Shown: in pieces, positions 28,374-36,305 of the stretch
How positions within the stretch are numbered: position 1 is the stretch's first letter
How the letters are laid out: each line of letters starts with the position of its first letter
Assembly: GCA_027485815.1 (NCBI GenBank)
Contig: JAIXQE010000176.1
Location: forward strand, 16,279-80,278
Reading direction: 5' to 3'
From: Opitutaceae bacterium
GTDB lineage: Bacteria > Verrucomicrobiota > Verrucomicrobiia > Opitutales > Opitutaceae
DNA length: 64,000 nt
The notes under the pieces: generated by a model
The model's database searches: none
Told to the model about the DNA's origin: nothing
Seen by the model: only the letters and a program-made list of their open reading frames with translations
Made by a program: the position numbers and the translations under genes

Positions 28374-29297
28374 TCAGCGGCCCGCTTCGTTCCGGGGCGC
28401 GGCCGCGCGGCTGGCGCGGTGGAGCTGCCAGGAGTTCCACAGGTTGTGCCAGATCACGTAGAAGGTCGGTCCGAGCGCGACCAGCGGGCCGGCGTGGGCG
28501 AGGGCCAGGTACAGGGTGAAGGTCGTGTTCTTCTGCCCAAGCGCCTGGCTGGCCTCCCGCGCATGCCCCCGGCCGCCGAGGAGGCGCCCGAGCGCAAAGT
28601 TCAGCGCACACACGGCGAGGGACGCGCCCGCCAACTGCAGGATCAGGGCCCCCGGGGCCGTGGTCTGCTCGCGGATGAAGTGGGAGGCGCTCGCGGTGAT
28701 GAGGAAGATGGAGACGTTCCAGAGGCCGAAGGAGAGGTTGCGCCAGCGGGCCGGCCAGGCCGCCGCCGCCGGATGCAGGGTCCGCAGGAACCAGGCGGCC
28801 ACGAACGGCGCAAACACGACGAGGGCCACGCTCCCGGTCACCTGCGCGAACGCCTCCGGCGTCGGCCGGCCGAGCACGAACGGCAGCAACCCCGGCAGCA
28901 GGGCGGCGACGGCAAGGTTGGTCAGGAGGAACGACCCGACCACGAAGGCCACGTCCCCGCCGAGAAAGCTGATGATCACGGGGGCGGCGATCGCCGTCGG
29001 CGCGATCCCGCAGAAAAAGGCGGCCTGCGCCACCTCGGGGGCCGCCACGAGGCGGCCGGCGCCCCAGGCGGCGAGGCCCACGAGAAGGTTCGCGGCCAGC
29101 AGGGCGAGGTGACGCGGGGTCAGCGCGCTCCGGCCGAGCCGGGTCTCCAGGAAGACCAAAAACAGCATCGTCGGCACGAGCCAGCCGACGAGCCACACCC
29201 CTCCCCGCGCCCCGGGCAGCAGGGCGCCGAGGAGCATCGCGGAGAGCAGGGCTGCGGTGCGGCTGAATCCGTTCACGGGAAGGTCAGCCGCACCCAA
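28374..29297 (-). CDS. Bile acid:sodium symporter (BASS) family transporter
   Basis: A 307-residue protein with nine to ten transmembrane helices. GIAPTAIAAPVIISFLGGDVAFVVGSFLLTNLAVA is the BASS crossover region, and LGQKNTTFTLYLALAHAG matches the second conserved GxxNxx segment. Such proteins couple sodium to the uptake of organic anions (bile acids, pyruvate, pantothenate and others), so the substrate is open. The start could be the ATG at 29297 or the in-frame GTG 21 bases inside it. It lies 42 bp downstream of the M3 peptidase gene on the same strand, so peptide or amino-acid related uptake is conceivable but unproven. Confidence 0.82.
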   Translation of the reverse strand: MGAADLPVNGFSRTAALLSAMLLGALLPGARGGVWLVGWLVPTMLFLVFLETRLGRSALTPRHLALLAANLLVGLAAWGAGRLVAAPEVAQAAFFCGIAPTAIAAPVIISFLGGDVAFVVGSFLLTNLAVAALLPGLLPFVLGRPTPEAFAQVTGSVALVVFAPFVAAWFLRTLHPAAAAWPARWRNLSFGLWNVSIFLITASASHFIREQTTAPGALILQLAGASLAVCALNFALGRLLGGRGHAREASQALGQKNTTFTLYLALAHAGPLVALGPTFYVIWHNLWNSWQLHRASRAAAPRNEAGR

Positions 29298-29339
29298 GGC
29301 GACGGCCCGGGCCGAGGCAACGTCCGAACCGAGACGAAC

Positions 29340-31469
29340 TCAGCGGGCGGGTTCCGCGCGCGGCTCGAGGCCGCGGCGCTGCAGCAGGGGCCGGAGTTCC
29401 GGGTCGGCGCCGCGGAAGTCCCGGTAGAGCTGCCGCGCGTCCGCGCTGCCGCCGCGCGCCAGCACGGTCCGCCGCAGCCGGTCCCCGTTGGCCCGGGTGA
29501 GGCCGCCGTTCGCGCGGAACCACTCCACCGCGTCGGCATCGAGCACCTCCGCCCAGAGGTAGGAGTAGTAGCCTGCCGAGTAGCCGCTGGAGAACACGTG
29601 CGAGAAGTAGGGCGTCCGGTACCGCGGCGGCACCGGTGCGAAATCGAGGCCCGCCCGGCGCAGCACGGCCGCCTCGAAGGCGAGGACGCCCTCCGGCCCC
29701 GGCACCTCCTCCGGCGCCAGCTGGTGCCAGGCTTGGTCGAGCACCGCCGCCGCGAGGTACTCGGTCGTGCGGTAGCCCTGGTGGAACTTGCCCGCCGCGA
29801 TCACCTTGCCGAACAGCGCCTCGGGAATCGGTTCGCCCGTGCGGTGGTGGCGCGCGTAATTCCGCAGCACCTCCGGCCACGTCGCCCACATCTCGTAGAC
29901 CTGCGACGGGAACTCCACGAAGTCCCGCGGCACCCGGGTCCCGCTGAACCGCGGGTACTCGACCGACGAGAACAGGCCGTGCAGGGCGTGACCGAACTCA
30001 TGGAAGAGGGTCACGACCTGATCAAAGGTGAGCAGCGTCGGTTCACCTGCGACGGGCCGGCTCACGTTGAGGTGGTTGCCGACCACCGGCCGCGAGCCGA
30101 GCAGGCGCGACTGGTCGACGTAGGAGTTCATCCACGCGCCGCCCCGCTTCGAGGGCCGCGCGTAGAGGTCCAGGAGGAACGCCGCGAGGGGGCGCCCGTC
30201 GGCGTCGAGGATCTCGTACGCCCGCACGGTTTCCTCGTAGACCGGCAGGTCCGGCCGGGCGCGGAAGGTGAGGCCGAAGAGTTTTTCCGCCGCGAAGAAC
30301 ACGCCGTCGCGCAGGACCCGCTCCGCCTCGAGGTAGGGCTTGAGCTCCGCCTCGTCGAAGGCGAACCGCTCGCGCCGTTCCTTTTCGCCGTAGAAAGGCC
30401 AGTCCCAGGCGCTAAGGGTGAAGCCGCCGCCCTCGCGGTCGATGATCGCCTGCATTGCCGCCGCCTCGCGCCGCGCGTTCGCCACCGCCGCCGGCGCGAG
30501 GTCCGCGAGCAAGCGGTTCACCGCCTGCGGAGTCTGGGCGGTCTGGTCCTCCAGGACGTAGGTGGCGTGGTTCGGATAACCCAGGAGCCGCGCCCGCTCG
30601 GCCCGCAGCCGCGCCAGGCGTGAGACCACCGCGAGGTTGTCGAACTCGCCCCCGCGGCTGCCCCGCGCCAGCGAGGCCTGGTGGATCCGCTCGCGCAGGG
30701 CGCGGTTCCGGAGCGAGGCCAGCACCGGCTGACCGCTGGTGTTGAGCAGGCGCAGCGCCCAGGCCCCCGGGCGCCCCTCGGCGCGGGCCAGTTCCGCCGC
30801 CGCCGCGATCTCCGCGGGCGTAAGGCCTTCCAGCTCCTCTGCGCGATCGACCCAGACCAAGGAGGCGTTGACCTCCTTGAGCACGTTCTGGGTGAAGGTG
30901 GTCTGCAGGCTGGAGATCTCCGCGTTCAGGGCCCGCAGACGCGCCTTTTCGGGCTCGGCCAGCCGCGCGCCCGCGCGGACGAGGTCGGCGTGGCTCTTTT
31001 CCAGCAGTCGCAGCGATTCCGGATCGAGCCCGAGCCGCGCGCGGTCCGTGAACAGGCGGTCCACCCGCGCGAACAGCCGCGGATCCAGGCGGATCGCATC
31101 CGCGTGGGCGGCCAGCTTCGGCGCCAGCTGCCGCTCGAGGGCCCGGGTGCGGTCGTTGCCGTGTGCCCCCGCGAGGTTGAAGAACACGCTGCGCGCGCGG
31201 GCGAGGGTCTCCCCGCTCCGCTCGAGGGCCACGAGGGTGTTCGCGAAGGTCGGCTCCGCGGTTTGGGCCAGCAGTGCCTCCACCTGCCGCCGCTGCTCGG
31301 CCATCCCCTGCTCGAAGGCCGCCGCGTAATGCTCGTCCTGGATCCGGTCGAACGGCGGGTAGGCATAGTCCAGCGGACTCGGCGCGAGGAGCGGATTCTC
31401 AGGCGGGGCGGAGGCGGCCGGGGCGATCACGGGAAGCAACAGGGCGGTGAGGAACGGTGCGCGGAGCAT
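29340..31469 (-). CDS. M3-family oligopeptidase (Dcp/OpdA type), exported
   Basis: A 709-residue zinc metallopeptidase. N-terminal signal peptide (FLTALLLPVIAPAASA) is followed by the long helical domain and the zinc site FHEFGHALHGL, with HEFGH at residues 490-494. Further family hallmarks are FDEAELKPYLEAERV, PNHATYVLEDQTAQ, and the C-terminal YFSHVFSSGYSAGYYSYLWAEVLDADA. M3 enzymes cut short peptides (dipeptidyl carboxypeptidase or oligopeptidase A). The signal peptide suggests it works in the periplasm, like Dcp in part. Start at 31469 has CATCCCCG before it. An in-frame extension upstream is not credible. Confidence 0.93.
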   Translation of the reverse strand: MLRAPFLTALLLPVIAPAASAPPENPLLAPSPLDYAYPPFDRIQDEHYAAAFEQGMAEQRRQVEALLAQTAEPTFANTLVALERSGETLARARSVFFNLAGAHGNDRTRALERQLAPKLAAHADAIRLDPRLFARVDRLFTDRARLGLDPESLRLLEKSHADLVRAGARLAEPEKARLRALNAEISSLQTTFTQNVLKEVNASLVWVDRAEELEGLTPAEIAAAAELARAEGRPGAWALRLLNTSGQPVLASLRNRALRERIHQASLARGSRGGEFDNLAVVSRLARLRAERARLLGYPNHATYVLEDQTAQTPQAVNRLLADLAPAAVANARREAAAMQAIIDREGGGFTLSAWDWPFYGEKERRERFAFDEAELKPYLEAERVLRDGVFFAAEKLFGLTFRARPDLPVYEETVRAYEILDADGRPLAAFLLDLYARPSKRGGAWMNSYVDQSRLLGSRPVVGNHLNVSRPVAGEPTLLTFDQVVTLFHEFGHALHGLFSSVEYPRFSGTRVPRDFVEFPSQVYEMWATWPEVLRNYARHHRTGEPIPEALFGKVIAAGKFHQGYRTTEYLAAAVLDQAWHQLAPEEVPGPEGVLAFEAAVLRRAGLDFAPVPPRYRTPYFSHVFSSGYSAGYYSYLWAEVLDADAVEWFRANGGLTRANGDRLRRTVLARGGSADARQLYRDFRGADPELRPLLQRRGLEPRAEPAR

Positions 31470-31499
31470 CGGGGATGAAACGCGCGACTCAAGGCCGGG

Positions 31500-31528
31500 G
31501 GCGCATTTTTTCCCACCGATCATGCGCC
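31500..31528. other. Inverted repeat in the leader of the M3 peptidase gene
   Basis: GGCGCAT (31500-31506) and ATGCGCC (31522-31528) flank a 15-base AT-richer loop with a T6 run, some 30 bases before the peptidase ATG. Could be a regulator site or a leader hairpin. Confidence 0.3.
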
Positions 31529-31645
31529 TGGCCCCCGCCCGCCGCGTGACCGGAGAGTACGCACCCGGGCTAGGCAAAAACCGCAAAATGGGTGATTCGC
31601 CCTAGGCGGCCATTGACGAATGTTACGTAGAACGCGGAGGAAGCT

Positions 31646-31676
31646 TTGACAGAAGTTCCACTTGCCGGCGTAGGTC
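31646..31676 (+). promoter_or_regulatory. Possible promoter of the cytochrome-porin operon
   Basis: A perfect TTGACA (31646-31651) lies about 100 bases before the first cytochrome gene. A weak TAGGTC (31671-31676) follows at 19 bases, so the -10 half is poor. Offered only as the best candidate in this interval. Confidence 0.25.
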
Positions 31677-31751
31677 TACCCGCGTTCGGAACGGTCCGGT
31701 CCGTCAGATCCTTTCTGCCGTGGTCGGCTTTCCGGGCCAAATCTACCCCCG

Positions 31752-32093
31752 ATGCTCCGCTGCCACGCTCCTTTTCTTCTGCTCTCGCTGTTGACCGTCG
31801 CCACCGCCTTTGCGGCTGCGGCGCCAACCGCCGCCCAGAATTACGAGAAGCACTGCGCCGGCTGCCACGGCACCGACGGCAAGGGCCAGACGCGCCTCGG
31901 TCGGAAGTCGGGGGCGAAGAACCTCACGGACAAGGCCGGGGCCGGCAAACTCACCGACGCCGAGCTCTTCCGCACCATCCAGGCCGGCCGTCGCGATGAC
32001 CAAGGCCGCGAGCGGATGGAGGGCTTCGGCAACGACCTTTCCGCCGCCGAAATCACCGACCTCGTCGCCTACGTCCGCCGCTTCACCAAGTAA
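31752..32093 (+). CDS. Periplasmic monohaem cytochrome c
   Basis: A 113-residue class I cytochrome c. Signal peptide (FLLLSLLTVATAFAAAAPTAA), one haem site CAGCH (residues 35-39) and a C-terminal helix SAAEITDLVAYVRRF typical of the fold. A Met axial ligand is plausible at ERMEGFG. It would shuttle single electrons in the periplasm. Start at 31752 follows TACCCCCG. It leads a three-gene set: the multihaem cytochrome starts 19 bp downstream and the outer-membrane barrel overlaps that in turn. In this context it is the natural electron carrier to or from the conduit. Confidence 0.92.
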   Translation: MLRCHAPFLLLSLLTVATAFAAAAPTAAQNYEKHCAGCHGTDGKGQTRLGRKSGAKNLTDKAGAGKLTDAELFRTIQAGRRDDQGRERMEGFGNDLSAAEITDLVAYVRRFTK

Positions 32094-32112
32094 CCTGCCG
32101 CCGCCTTCCCCC

Positions 32113-32901
32113 ATGGCCTTCCGCTTCCGCCCCCCCTCCAACGCGCTGCTCTTCGGCCTCGTCGCCGGGTGGTCCGCGCTGCTCGTTTCCTGCGTCATCA
32201 CCCAGCGCTCGATCCTGATGCCGCCCCAGATCGCGGGCGCCACGTTCGTCGGCTCCGACAGCTGCGTGAAGTGCCACGCCAACATCACCTCGGGCTTCCA
32301 CGACGCCACGCACGCCCGGCTCGAGCTGAAGGGCGACGACGGGAAACCGAAGAACGTCTCCTGCGAGTCTTGCCACGGCGGCGGCAGCCTCCACGTGCGC
32401 GCTGGCACCCGCGAGACGATCCTCAACCCGAAGGTCTCCCCAGACACCTGCCTGCAGTGCCACCCGAACACCCGGGCGGAGTTCAACCTGCCGCACACCC
32501 ACCCGGTGCTGTCCGGCAAGATCGCCTGCACGCACTGCCACGACCCGCACCAGGGCGAGGCGCTGAAGGACGGCGGGGCGCGCGCCCTGGTCGCCCAGAC
32601 CAATGCCACCTGCGCGAAGTGCCACCCGGCGCAGTCGGGCCACCACACGTTCGCCCACGAGGCGATGCGGGAAGGCTGCGTCAGCTGCCATTCGCCGCAC
32701 GGCTCGGTGAACGACAAGATGCTCAAGGCGCGCGGCAACGCCCTCTGCTACCAGTGCCACTTCCAGAACCAGACCGCGGACACCGCCATCATCCACGGCG
32801 GCGTCAACCACGCCGGCAACGTCATCCGCGGCACTTGCTGGTCGGCGGGCTGCCACGAGGCCGTCCACGGTTCCAACGTCAACTCGTCCCTCCGCTACTG
32901 A
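32113..32901 (+). CDS. Multihaem c-type cytochrome (MtrA/DmsE-like), eight haem sites
   Basis: A 262-residue protein with seven CxxCH sites (51-55, 84-88, 113-117, 139-143, 167-171, 189-193, 212-216) and an eighth unusual CX4CH site, CWSAGCH at 242-248. The N-terminus has a membrane stretch (LLFGLVAGWSALLVSC) in which Cys27 fits a lipobox, so it may be lipid-anchored. Repeats such as TCAKCHPAQSGHHTFAHEAM and GCVSCHSPHGS match the MtrA/PioA/DmsE family, which usually has ten haems, so this is a shortened version. It lies between a monohaem cytochrome and an outer-membrane barrel; its TGA overlaps the barrel ATG by one base. Likely role: a haem wire through the barrel. Confidence 0.88.
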   Translation: MAFRFRPPSNALLFGLVAGWSALLVSCVITQRSILMPPQIAGATFVGSDSCVKCHANITSGFHDATHARLELKGDDGKPKNVSCESCHGGGSLHVRAGTRETILNPKVSPDTCLQCHPNTRAEFNLPHTHPVLSGKIACTHCHDPHQGEALKDGGARALVAQTNATCAKCHPAQSGHHTFAHEAMREGCVSCHSPHGSVNDKMLKARGNALCYQCHFQNQTADTAIIHGGVNHAGNVIRGTCWSAGCHEAVHGSNVNSSLRY

Positions 32902-34976
32902 TGCACTCCCCAGCCTTCTCCTTCCGCGGGGAGCGCGCCCGCCTCGCCCGGCGTCTCACGGCCGCGCTCGCCCTGCTGGCGGCCGCGACCGCGGCCTCGG
33001 CCCAGACCACCACCTCGGGTTCCATCAGTGTCGGGGGCGGCGGTGCCGCCTCGGTCGACGGCAACGCCGCGACCTTCCAGCAGCGCGTGCGCCAGAGCGA
33101 GAGCGGCTACGGCGGGCTCGAGCAGTACACGCTCACCCGCACCGACGACGCGTCGCTCTTCCGCTTCGAGGCCCGCGCGATGCCGGGCGACGGCGACTAC
33201 CGCCTGCTCGGCCGCTTCGAGAAGTACGATGCGTTCTACCTCGAGGCGAACTTCCGCCAGTTCCGCATCTTCTACGACGGCTCCGGCGGGAGCCTCGTGC
33301 CCCGCAACCTCTCGTTCTCGTGGTTCGACGAGGCCCTCGAACTGGACCGCAGCTACCTGTCCATCGAGCTCGGCACGCTCGGGGAAAACCGCCCGCAGTT
33401 CCGCCTCCGCTACGACCGCAACACCCGCGAGGGCGCCAAGAACTCGATCCGCTGGGGCGACTCCAGTTTCGCCGGCGCCCCGTTCTCGCCCCGCGCCTTC
33501 ATCCCGTCCTACCTGCTGGTGGACGAGGTCCGCGACATCGTCACCGCGGAGGTCAGCCGCCGCACGGATCAGGAGGCCTGGAAGGTCGCCGGCCGCTACG
33601 AGCGGAGCCGGGTCAACAACCGCCACGTCGGCCGCCGCCGCATCCAGGAACCGCAGGACCGCACCGTCACCACCTACGAGGGCTCCGACAGCGAGCTCTT
33701 CTCCGGTCACGCCACGTATGAGCGGGTGCTGGACGAGCAGCTGCGCCTCGCCGCGGGCGGCATGTCCACGACCATCGATACCAACCTGAGCGGCAGCAAA
33801 ATCTACGGGGCCGGGCCCGACGCCACGTACTCCCCCACCTTCGCCGCCCGGCAGCAGGGCGATGTCGGGTACTACGGGCTGATCGGCGATACCCGCCTCC
33901 GCCAGTACGTGGGGAACCTCAACCTCGTCTACACCCCGGACAAGTACTGGACGATCCTGCCGGCCGTGCGCTACGAGCACCTCCGGGTCGAGGCGGGTGA
34001 GAGCCATACGGACACCAATTTCGCCGGCGCCGCGCTCGCGGCCACGCAGAACCTGATCGAGGCCAGCAGCCGCGACGCGTGGAACGAAGTCACGGAGGAC
34101 ATCGAGTTCCGCTACCGCCGCTCCGCCGACTGGAACTTCAGCGCGCGCGCCCAGTGGAACCAGGGCGAAGGCAGCCTGCTCGAGCAGAGCATTCTGCTCC
34201 CCGCCGCCTCCCCGGTCATCGACCGCGACTCCGATTACGAGCGCCGGGGCGCCCGCTACACCGCCGCCGTCTCGTGGTATCCCCGGCCCGGACTCACCTT
34301 CGGCGCCCAGTACAATTACCGGCTGAAGCTCGCCGATTACCGCGCCCGCCGCGACCGCACCTCCAACGCGACGACCGCGAACGACCGTTACCCGCACTTC
34401 ATCGTCGACCAGGACATCGCCAGCCAGGACGTCAGCCTCCGCGCCTCCTGGCGGCCCACGACCAGCCTCAGCCTGGTCTCCCGCTACGCGCACCAGCGGG
34501 CCACGATCACGTCCACCTTCGACAACCTCCCCGAGATCCGCGGCGGCCGCCTCGTGCGCCACGTTGTCACCCAGACCGCGACCTGGAACGCCTCCACGCG
34601 GCTCTACCTCACGGGTGCGTTCAACGTCACCTACGACCAGCTCTGGGTGCCGGCCAACCGCTACCTGGTGATCGCGGACAACAACCACACCAGCGCCTCC
34701 CTCGGCGCGGGCTACGTGCTGGGCAAGGTGACCGACTTGTTCATCGACACCTCGTATTTCCGGGCCGACAATTACACGGACAACCCGGACTTCACGCTCC
34801 CGCTCAACGCCGGGCACCTGATGCAGTCGTCGTACGTCACCTGGGTCCGGCGTCACACCGACCGCCTGATCTACACCCTGCGCTATGGCTATGTGACCAA
34901 TCGCGACGGGACCTTCGCCGGTTTGAAGGACTTCGACGCGCACGTGGTCTACGGCCGCGTGCAGTACAAGTTCTGA
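32901..34976 (+). CDS. Outer-membrane beta-barrel, MtrB/PioB-like porin of a porin-cytochrome complex
   Basis: A 691-residue exported protein. Signal peptide RRLTAALALLAAATAASAQ, then continuous alternating amphipathic strands (for instance QFRLRYDRN, TAAVSWYPRPGLTFGAQYNYRLKLADYRA, LIYTLRYGYVTNRDG) and a C-terminal Phe (VQYKF), typical of Bam-assembled barrels. Length suits the 26-stranded MtrB family. The Cys-x-x-Cys near the N-terminus of Shewanella MtrB is absent. Assignment rests on barrel character plus overlap (TGATG) with a multihaem cytochrome gene, the defining arrangement of porin-cytochrome conduits. It could instead be a generic large porin, but the coupling argues against that. 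Confidence 0.78.
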   Translation: MHSPAFSFRGERARLARRLTAALALLAAATAASAQTTTSGSISVGGGGAASVDGNAATFQQRVRQSESGYGGLEQYTLTRTDDASLFRFEARAMPGDGDYRLLGRFEKYDAFYLEANFRQFRIFYDGSGGSLVPRNLSFSWFDEALELDRSYLSIELGTLGENRPQFRLRYDRNTREGAKNSIRWGDSSFAGAPFSPRAFIPSYLLVDEVRDIVTAEVSRRTDQEAWKVAGRYERSRVNNRHVGRRRIQEPQDRTVTTYEGSDSELFSGHATYERVLDEQLRLAAGGMSTTIDTNLSGSKIYGAGPDATYSPTFAARQQGDVGYYGLIGDTRLRQYVGNLNLVYTPDKYWTILPAVRYEHLRVEAGESHTDTNFAGAALAATQNLIEASSRDAWNEVTEDIEFRYRRSADWNFSARAQWNQGEGSLLEQSILLPAASPVIDRDSDYERRGARYTAAVSWYPRPGLTFGAQYNYRLKLADYRARRDRTSNATTANDRYPHFIVDQDIASQDVSLRASWRPTTSLSLVSRYAHQRATITSTFDNLPEIRGGRLVRHVVTQTATWNASTRLYLTGAFNVTYDQLWVPANRYLVIADNNHTSASLGAGYVLGKVTDLFIDTSYFRADNYTDNPDFTLPLNAGHLMQSSYVTWVRRHTDRLIYTLRYGYVTNRDGTFAGLKDFDAHVVYGRVQYKF

Positions 34977-34985
34977 CGTCCTCCG

Positions 34986-35011
34986 CCCGCCAGGTCCGCC
35001 GGGCCGGCGGG
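34986..35011. terminator. Hairpin between convergent genes
   Basis: CCCGCC (34986-34991) pairs with GGCGGG (35006-35011), extended by an inner GG/CC pair. It lies between the barrel gene and the convergent propeller-like gene and may stop transcription from both sides. No U-tract. Confidence 0.4.
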
Positions 35012-35021
35012 TAATTCCAGC

Positions 35022-36119
35022 TCAGCGGCCGGGGCCGTCTGCGGGTTCCGTGCCGCCACCGCTGCGGGTGAACTCGATCTCCCAGCGCGAGATTCCCTTC
35101 AGGTAGAAGCGGGCGAACTTGCCCGCCTCGGTGTCGGTGCCGCGCGCGCCGTACCCGAGCACCTGCGGGTAGAAATCCGTCCAACTGGGGATATCCTCGG
35201 TCGCGAGCAGCACCTTCGGCTGCTTCCACGCCTCCGGCCGGCTCAGGTCGCGGGAGTAGGAGATGTAGACCCCGTGCTGGGACCAGCCGGGTTCGCCCTG
35301 CGCGTGATTAAGGAGCATCACGAACGCGTTGAGGTAGGTGTTCCAATGGACGGCTGGGCCCCAGAAGCAGTCCGGGTCGCGGTTCACCCAGCCGCGGCGG
35401 GCCGGGAAGATCGGCGTGACGCGTCCGCCGATCCCGGGCTCGGTCCATTCCCCAGCGTGGTACTTGAAGACCTTGCCCTCCGGATTGAAGCGGTCCGCGT
35501 ACGCCATCCGCGCCACGCAGACGCCGTGGGTCTCCTCCGGGCCCGCGTAATTGGTGAAAAAAAAGTAGAAGTGGCTCCGCTCCGGATCGAGCACGACGGA
35601 GAAGTCCCCGTGACCCCCGATGAAAAAGCCATTCGCGGCCAAGGGGTCCGGCGGATCCCCCGCGTCGAGGATCAGGCCGAGATCATGCACGCTGCGGCCC
35701 TGATCAACCGACAGGAGGGCTCCGATCTTGGGTGCGGTGAGCGTGGAACCCTCGATCATCCCGGCCGGCTCGTGGTGGTACCAGCCGAGCAGAATGCCGT
35801 CGGGATCCATCCACGCCCCCTCCACCCAGATCGGATGATGGCGCATGCCGGTCGTATCGACGTCGATGGTCGTCGCCGGGTAAAATTGGCTCCCACTGCG
35901 GCTCAGCTTCAGCGGCCAGCCGATCGACGTGAAGAGGTGCAACTGACCGTCCCACCAGAAAGCCGGACTGTTGCCATCCGCCTGCGCCGGCAGCTTCACG
36001 TCGTCTACCCAGTGTAATTTGGCCTCCTGGCCGGCCAGCGGCGTCGCGATCGCGAGCGCCAAACCCAGCCCGTAGGGGGCGCAAAGGCGGGAGAGGGAGA
36101 TGACAGGGCGGTCAGGCAC
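35022..36119 (-). CDS. Secreted beta-propeller, glycosidase-like protein
   Basis: A 365-residue protein beginning at GTG 36119, with a signal peptide (YGLGLALAIATPLAGQE). The mature part has repeated short blades with aromatic/Asp patterns: GNSPAFWWDGQLHLFTS, WMDPDGILLGWYHHEP, GHGDFSVVLDPERSHFYFFFTNYAG, FWGPAVHWNTYLNAFVMLLNH, GVYISYSRDLSRPEAWKQPKVLL. Blades of this form occur in GH43/GH32-like five-bladed propellers and in DUF4185-type proteins. Catalytic acids cannot be placed with confidence. It is divergent from a large TonB receptor, and the shared AT-richer gap suggests joint control, so a glycan target is a reasonable inference. Confidence 0.65.
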   Translation of the reverse strand: MPDRPVISLSRLCAPYGLGLALAIATPLAGQEAKLHWVDDVKLPAQADGNSPAFWWDGQLHLFTSIGWPLKLSRSGSQFYPATTIDVDTTGMRHHPIWVEGAWMDPDGILLGWYHHEPAGMIEGSTLTAPKIGALLSVDQGRSVHDLGLILDAGDPPDPLAANGFFIGGHGDFSVVLDPERSHFYFFFTNYAGPEETHGVCVARMAYADRFNPEGKVFKYHAGEWTEPGIGGRVTPIFPARRGWVNRDPDCFWGPAVHWNTYLNAFVMLLNHAQGEPGWSQHGVYISYSRDLSRPEAWKQPKVLLATEDIPSWTDFYPQVLGYGARGTDTEAGKFARFYLKGISRWEIEFTRSGGGTEPADGPGR

Positions 36120-36305
36120 GCGTCGCTGTCAGAAATGTCAGGATTCGGGCTGTCGCAAATTAATTTTCTTAAATCTGCCATCCAATGTCGTCCAGGGAAC
36201 TCAGGCCGGCAGTTTGCGTCTCCCGCGTGCCCGCGGCGGGCGGGAATGCGGGCCCGGGATGAGGCTTTTCTCCCCGCGCGACGCCGCCCAACCTGCGTCA
36301 CCCCG
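36120..36305. promoter_or_regulatory. Divergent regulatory region between propeller-like gene and TonB receptor
   Basis: A 186-base gap whose first half (36125-36190) is clearly AT-richer than its surroundings and includes TGTCAGAAATGTCAGG (two TGTCAG half-sites) and AAATTAATTTTCTTAAAT. Such an AT-rich patch is expected to hold both promoters. No single pair of boxes stands out. Confidence 0.4.

Noticed and set aside
32901..34976. The barrel as a plain TonB receptor
   Set aside because: No plug domain or TonB box is visible after the signal peptide, and it is translationally coupled to a multihaem cytochrome.
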